A DNA stretch of 26,178 nucleotides. Source: CAIJKW01 sp964443365 (GTDB lineage: Bacteria > Patescibacteriota > Minisyncoccia > Phycocordibacterales > CAIZLB01). The stretch is from the NCBI GenBank assembly GCA_964443365.1, contig CAYUCM010000010.1:1-26178 (forward strand). Direction: 5' to 3'. The translations under genes were made by a program, and so were the position numbers. Positions 22,505 through 26,178 of this stretch are shown here, in pieces. The notes under the pieces were generated by a model. It worked only from the letters and a program-made list of their open reading frames with translations, had not been told where the DNA came from and did no database searches. Position 1 is the first letter of the stretch; the number at the start of each line of letters is the position of its first letter.

Positions 22505-23269
22505 TTACTTGCATAATTTCATGTAATATTCCCTACTCTTTGAATCCAGCCTTTCTATTGCATATCTAAGCGCAGTTCTTGGAATTTTCCCCTTGTGAGT
22601 CTCCAGAAATTTACGCATAATCTTTTCATCACGCTTTCCAACTTCTCTAAGCATCCAACCTGTAGCCTTATGAATTAAATCATGAGTATCGTTTAGAAAC
22701 ATTTCACAAATTTTCAAAGTATAGTCAAAGTCATTATGACGAATAAAACAAAACGTAGAAATGAGAGCGATTCTTTTTTCCCAAAGAACTTTTGATTTAG
22801 CAAGCTTAATTAAGACATCTTTAGTTTTTGTATCTTTATTGAGTAAATATCCTCCAACAATCTGACTACTCGTAACATCAACCAAATCCCAATTATTTAT
22901 ATGCTTTAGATTTTTCATATACAAATCAAAAATCCACTTCTTTTCTTTTTCTGTTTTTGCTTTTGCGAATTCATAAGTCAAAATTAAAAGACCCGTTAGG
23001 CGGCACTCATGCACCGGACTTTTAATTAAATCGTCAAAAACATCTTTAATGTTTTGTTTTTTTGTATCTTGCAAAACATCGCCCTCGTCCCCATTTACAA
23101 ACTCTTTGGCAACACGCCTCTGCTCTGGAACGGTAATCCCCCAAAAAATATCACCCTCGCCATACTCCCCTTTTCCAGTTTTAAAAAACCCAGCAAGGAT
23201 TTTGGCCTTGATGGGATTTTTAAGTTTAAATAGTTTTTTTATAACGATGTTTTCTTTTGTTGTTTTCAC
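22505..23269 (-). CDS. DNA alkylation repair protein, AlkD-like
   Basis: A 254-residue all-helical HEAT-like repeat protein of the AlkC/AlkD family, which removes bulky or positively charged alkylated bases. Signatures in order: YGEGDIFWGITVPEQR (about residues 36-51), HECRLTGLLIL, NNWDLVD with the Asp128 that corresponds to the catalytic Asp of AlkD, WEKRIALISTFCFIR, HKATGWMLREVGKRD, and PRTALRYAIERL. It starts with GTG, not ATG; the upstream ATG codons are followed at once by stops. An AGAGG runs right up to the GTG, too close for a normal ribosome binding site. It follows the helicase stop by 18 bases, so it is probably read from the helicase promoter. No SOS box is seen nearby. Confidence 0.93.
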   Translation of the reverse strand: MKTTKENIVIKKLFKLKNPIKAKILAGFFKTGKGEYGEGDIFWGITVPEQRRVAKEFVNGDEGDVLQDTKKQNIKDVFDDLIKSPVHECRLTGLLILTYEFAKAKTEKEKKWIFDLYMKNLKHINNWDLVDVTSSQIVGGYLLNKDTKTKDVLIKLAKSKVLWEKRIALISTFCFIRHNDFDYTLKICEMFLNDTHDLIHKATGWMLREVGKRDEKIMRKFLETHKGKIPRTALRYAIERLDSKSREYYMKLCK

Positions 23270-23287
23270 CTCTACATTATTTCATCT

Positions 23288-25067
23288 TTAGTCCACAAAA
23301 GTCAAAGCCTTTCCTCTAGCATTTCCGCGTCCAGTTCTTCCGATTCTATGTATGTAATCGTCATAATTTTCTGGAAGATCATAGTTAATCACGTGAGACA
23401 CGTTTGGAATATCAAGCCCTCTGGCTGCAACATCTGTTGCAACAAGCATTTGAACTTCATTTTCCTTGAATGACTTTAGGGCTCTTTGACGTTGAGTATG
23501 CATTTTATCGCCATGAATAGACACAGCCTTGAAACCACGCTCAGCAAGAGTTGTAGTTAACTTCTCAACTCCATGCTTTGTCTTTCCAAAAATAAGAACC
23601 TTTTGGAATTCTGGATTGATTAGCAAATCATGTAGAACATCTATTTTTTGAGCACCCCTTACAAACACCACGTCTTGTTCAACATTCTTTGATGTATCTT
23701 GAGTTTTAACTGATATACGAACAGGCTTGTTCAAGAAGTCTGCAATAATTCTTTCAATTTCAGGAGAAAGAGTTGCTGAGAAGAAAAGAGTTTGTCTTTC
23801 CTTAGGCATAAGACTCATAACATATTTCATGTCATTTATGAATCCCATATCAAGCATTCTGTCGGCCTCGTCCAAAACAAGATTTGTAAAGTTTGAAAGA
23901 TTAAGTTTTTTTCTTTCAATCAAGTCCTTTAGACGTCCCGGAGTTCCGATTATAAAATTATTAAAATATTTTAATTCAGAAATCTGTCTTCCTATTGGAG
24001 CTCCACCCACGCAACAAACTGAATATAATTTTAATCCCTTAATAAAAGATTGAAATTCTTGATCAATTTGTATTGCAAGCTCACGAGTTGGAGCCATAAT
24101 CAAAACCTGTTCATCGGGATTTAAAATTGCCTTGTTAATAAGCGGCAAAAGAAATGCAGCGGTTTTTCCTGTTCCTGTATTGGCAATACCAACAAGGTCT
24201 TCTCCTTTTAGAATATGAGGAATAGCTCTATCTTGAATTGGAGATGGGTTTTTGTATCCCTTCTCTACAATGTTATTTTTTAAAATTTCTTCAATTTTAA
24301 AATCTGTAAAAGAATGTTCTGGAACAAACACTTCTGATTGTTCTGTAATAACAGCCTTGTTTATAAATTTAGAAATATCCATTCCTCCGCCGGATGAACG
24401 GCCTCTTCCGCGTCCTCTACCACCAAAGCCTCCACGTGAGCCACCAGAATATCCACCGCGTGATGAACCAGAGAATCCGCGTGAACCACCAGAAAAGCCA
24501 CGTGAGCCTTGTGAGCCATATGAACTGTTTGATCCACCAGAGAATCCACCTGAACGAGATCCGCTAAAACCTCTGTCTCCAGAAGAAGATGAGCGTCCAC
24601 CACTAAAACCTCCGCGTGAAGCACCTCCACGTGAAGATCCAGAGAATCCGCCAGAATATCCGCCGCGTGACTCGCTATTATTAAATGAACGATTATTATT
24701 AAAATTACCAGTACGAGGAGCACTAGCAGTATNNNNNNNNNNNNNNNNNNNNNNNNNNNNNNNNNNNNNNNNNNNNNNNNNNNNNNNNNNNNNNNNNNNN
24801 NNNNNNNNNNNNNNNNNNNNNNNNNNNNNNNNTACCGCCAGAACGGCTTCCACTGAAACCGCTCTTTCCAGCTACTGAATCTGATGTACGAGAACTTGAT
24901 GCACGAGAAAAAGAAGCCTCTTTACGTCCAGATGAACGAAATGACTTATCGGCATACCCATTAGAACCACCAGCAGAATGCCCTCTTGAGCCACTACCTT
25001 TTGAAGCTGTTTTCTTTGCACCACCATTAATATTATTTCTGTTTCCAGAAGATGTTTTTTTATACAT
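23288..25067 (-). CDS. DEAD-box RNA helicase with RGG/FSGGS-rich N-terminus (interrupted by gap)
   Basis: An ATP-dependent RNA helicase. The C-terminal core is complete: Q motif YKNPSPIQDRAIP, Walker A ANTGTGKT, PTRELAIQ, DEAD in VLDEADRMLDMGF, SAT, and HRIGRTGR near the end; it stops soon after, with no C-terminal extension. The N-terminal part is low complexity, about 150 visible residues of Gly, Ser, Arg and Phe (SGGFSGSSRGG, FSGGSRG, GRGRGRGRSSGGG) after a Lys/Ser-rich start MYKKTSSGNRN. Such a tail is expected to bind RNA and form condensates. One hundred N at 24733-24832 interrupt the tail; the two sides are out of frame as drawn, which only means the true gap is a multiple of three. 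A role in cold response, ribosome assembly or RNA decay is likely. Confidence 0.93.
24733..24832. other. assembly gap (100 N) inside the helicase repeat
   Basis: One hundred undetermined bases, the default size for a gap of unknown length. The flanks are the repetitive Gly/Ser/Arg codons of the helicase N-terminus, which probably caused the break. Codon phase on both sides shows that the real length is a multiple of three if the gene is intact. Confidence 0.95.
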
Positions 25068-25248
25068 ATTTATTTTGAACCCTTATTTGAAGGGGTTTTC
25101 CCACAACTGCGAGAATTTAATTAGTCTTTAGAGATATAATACGTAAGCGACTATAAATCTCTACAGTTTCAAAACAAATCCGGTGAGTGAAATGGCTAAT
25201 ATAAAGCCTTTAAATCACATAAAACCAAGGAGATTAACTTACCCCTAT

Positions 25249-25277
25249 ATAGTATATTAGATTTGGGGGTTTGTCAA
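25249..25277 (-). promoter_or_regulatory. promoter of the helicase gene
   Basis: TTGACA (25272-25277), 17-base spacer, TACTAT (25249-25254); TATACT shifted by two bases (15-base spacer) is an alternative. The start would be about 175 bases from the ATG. Confidence 0.65.
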
Positions 25278-25346
25278 ATTGAGCTGCTGAATTAACACTT
25301 GAAATGTACCAACGCAAAACCTGCGGTGTAAAATAGTTTTGTCAAC

Positions 25347-25370
25347 ACTTCGTTTTTTAAAAAAAGAAGT
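25347..25370 (-). terminator. weak hairpin after the pilin gene
   Basis: ACTTC (25347-25351) and GAAGT (25366-25370) enclose six T and seven A that can pair. It lies a few bases after the pilin stop. It is A/T-rich and is not followed by a T run, so its function as a terminator is doubtful. Confidence 0.35.
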
Positions 25371-25373
25371 GAA

Positions 25374-25910
25374 TTACAGTGATAAACACTTAAAGGCAAA
25401 ATTATCATCTTTTTCAGGTAAATCAGAAAAAGCTTTTTCGAGATAAATATTACTCCAAGTTCTTACGAAAATAACGTATGGTTTTGTATTATCACCCTTA
25501 CATTTATCAGTGGCGGCAGTTGGATTAACTATATACAGAAAAGTCGCTGTGGAAGGATTAGTGATATCTTTTCTATCAAAATTTGGTATTTTTGATATAT
25601 ATGAACTAATTTTAGTCTTTAGATAAGATACCCCGTTTGTGTAATTGGAACCCTCTGTATTATCAGACCCCGTTTGCCAATATTGAACATTTTCGTCAAA
25701 ATCATTAGATGAAGGAGTGGGATATCTTCCATTGGACAATCTGTACATCTCGATACCTTTTTTAAATTGTTCAACCTCTTGTCTAAATGCTACCGCTTTC
25801 GTTCTGTTCCTAACGGCTTGCGTAGTAGATAAAACGACAGAAGAAAGTAGTGATATGATAGCCACAACAACAAGTAGTTCAATTAAAGTAAAACCTTTAG
25901 TAAATTTCAT
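25374..25910 (-). CDS. type IV pilin-like / type II pseudopilin-like protein
   Basis: A 178-residue prepilin. The N-terminus MKFTKGFTLIELLVVVAII is the prepilin peptidase signal: short basic leader, Gly, then Phe+1 and Glu+5, leading into a hydrophobic helix to about residue 28. The globular part has RYPTPSSNDFDENVQYW, a region like that of GspG-type pseudopilins. Two Cys (one in TDKCKGD, one in the last residues FKCLSL) could form the disulfide-bonded loop seen in type IV pilins. The start overlaps the stop of the upstream 86-residue gene in TAATG, so translation is coupled. No other assembly genes are in the window. Confidence 0.92.
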   Translation of the reverse strand: MKFTKGFTLIELLVVVAIISLLSSVVLSTTQAVRNRTKAVAFRQEVEQFKKGIEMYRLSNGRYPTPSSNDFDENVQYWQTGSDNTEGSNYTNGVSYLKTKISSYISKIPNFDRKDITNPSTATFLYIVNPTAATDKCKGDNTKPYVIFVRTWSNIYLEKAFSDLPEKDDNFAFKCLSL

Positions 25911-26170
25911 TATTTTAAATTAATTTCTTTTGGTAAATCTCGTCCAGAATTTATTACAACACCAATAAAATCAGTACTATAGATGTAAATACTTAACGCA
26001 ATAACAATAATACAGAACAATAAAACCAAAACATCCGCCGCTTTTTCACTTTTAACAATTCCGTGTTTTATTAAAAATTTAATTATAGCAGGTGGCTCAT
26101 TTCTAACTTTAAGTCTAGAATAGAGATAGCTCTGCCCTCTTGATTCATTGTCAAATTCCATGTTGCTCAT
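25910..26170 (-). CDS. single-helix membrane protein coupled to the pilin
   Basis: An 86-residue protein with a charged, acidic N-terminus (MSNMEFDNESRGQSYLYSRL), a basic segment around IIKFLIKHGIVKSEK, and one hydrophobic helix (about 46-65, VLVLLFCIIVIALSIYIYS). I recognise no family. The stop and the pilin start share one base (TAATG), so the two are very likely translated together and may act together in pilus assembly or surface anchoring. The right edge of the window cuts its promoter region. Confidence 0.75.
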   Translation of the reverse strand: MSNMEFDNESRGQSYLYSRLKVRNEPPAIIKFLIKHGIVKSEKAADVLVLLFCIIVIALSIYIYSTDFIGVVINSGRDLPKEINLK

Positions 26171-26178
26171 ATTGTTAT

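Larger units (their letters stand above)
25068..25373 (-). other. 306-base leader and intergenic region of the helicase gene
   Basis: No convincing gene lies here. It holds the helicase promoter (25249-25277) and a transcribed leader of about 175 bases. In the leader, TAGAGAT (25129-25135) can pair with ATCTCTA (25157-25163), and a second hairpin, AACCC (25078-25082) with GGGTT (25093-25097) plus a TT/AA pair, lies about 10 bases before the ATG. A further TTGACA (25340-25345) has no matching -10. The far end has the weak hairpin behind the pilin gene. No riboswitch class was recognised. Confidence 0.6.

Noticed and set aside
24252..24878. Plus-strand Pro-rich 208-residue frame and minus-strand His/Val-rich frame
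   Set aside because: They are shadows of the Gly/Ser/Arg repeat codons of the helicase and cross the gap.
25192..25260. 22-residue plus-strand frame MANIKPLNHIK.. with GGTGAG upstream
   Set aside because: It is very short and lies opposite the helicase promoter and leader; nothing else supports it.
1..26178. CRISPR array, IS element, integrase or phage structural genes
   Set aside because: No regularly spaced repeats, transposase motifs or terminal inverted repeats were seen; the only tandem repetition is coding, in the helicase N-terminus.

Overview
The window looks like an AT-rich chromosome fragment of a Candidate Phyla Radiation bacterium (Patescibacteria, most likely Parcubacteria). 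This rests on gene content and style: RNase J with a long disordered N-terminus, a membrane-anchored peptide-binding protein without its transporter, LemA/HtpX, DoxX, a CAP-domain protein, a pilin, many short membrane or secreted orphans, short AT-rich leaders with almost no Shine-Dalgarno sequence, and stops that are mostly TAA. The taxonomic placement is inference; no rRNA or marker set is present. Two runs of N (6814-6836 and 24733-24832) show it is an assembled scaffold, and the second falls inside a repetitive helicase gene.

Layout. 1-4286 (minus strand): the start of an orphan gene, a HAD phosphatase beginning 4 bases after a tRNA-Ser(GGA), a GNAT acetyltransferase, an HExxH orphan, htpX and lemA. 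4287-4955: a foreign-looking short gene with a GC-rich terminator, next to the Gly-rich C-terminal tail of a lost DUF2207-like protein. 4956-10582 (plus strand): secG, a peptide-binding protein, RNase J, a strong terminator, and an MFS transporter. 10593-14035 (minus): CAP-domain protein, SAM methyltransferase, YtxH-like and DUF948-like small membrane proteins, DUF805 protein. 14144-15471 (minus): doxX, lexA and a 65-residue orphan behind a consensus promoter whose spacer is a perfect LexA box. 15532-17570: rhodanese and pyrG. 17573-19161: a compositionally foreign 444-residue orphan with its own promoter, structured leader and GC-rich terminator. 19217-22453: DUF167, three envelope or secreted orphans, and malic enzyme. 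22505-26170: an AlkD-like repair protein, a DEAD-box helicase with an RGG/FSGGS-rich N-terminus and a 306-base leader, a type IV pilin-like protein and a coupled membrane protein.

How the genes fit together. LemA and HtpX suggest membrane-protein quality control. SecG belongs to protein export. RNase J and the DEAD-box helicase form a plausible RNA-decay pair, both with low-complexity basic N-termini. The lexA locus is the most informative regulatory region: it shows an SOS circuit whose first gene is an uncharacterised 65-residue protein. Across the window many promoters sit so close to the start codon that transcripts would be leaderless or nearly so; the two GC-rich cassettes and the helicase are the exceptions or special cases.
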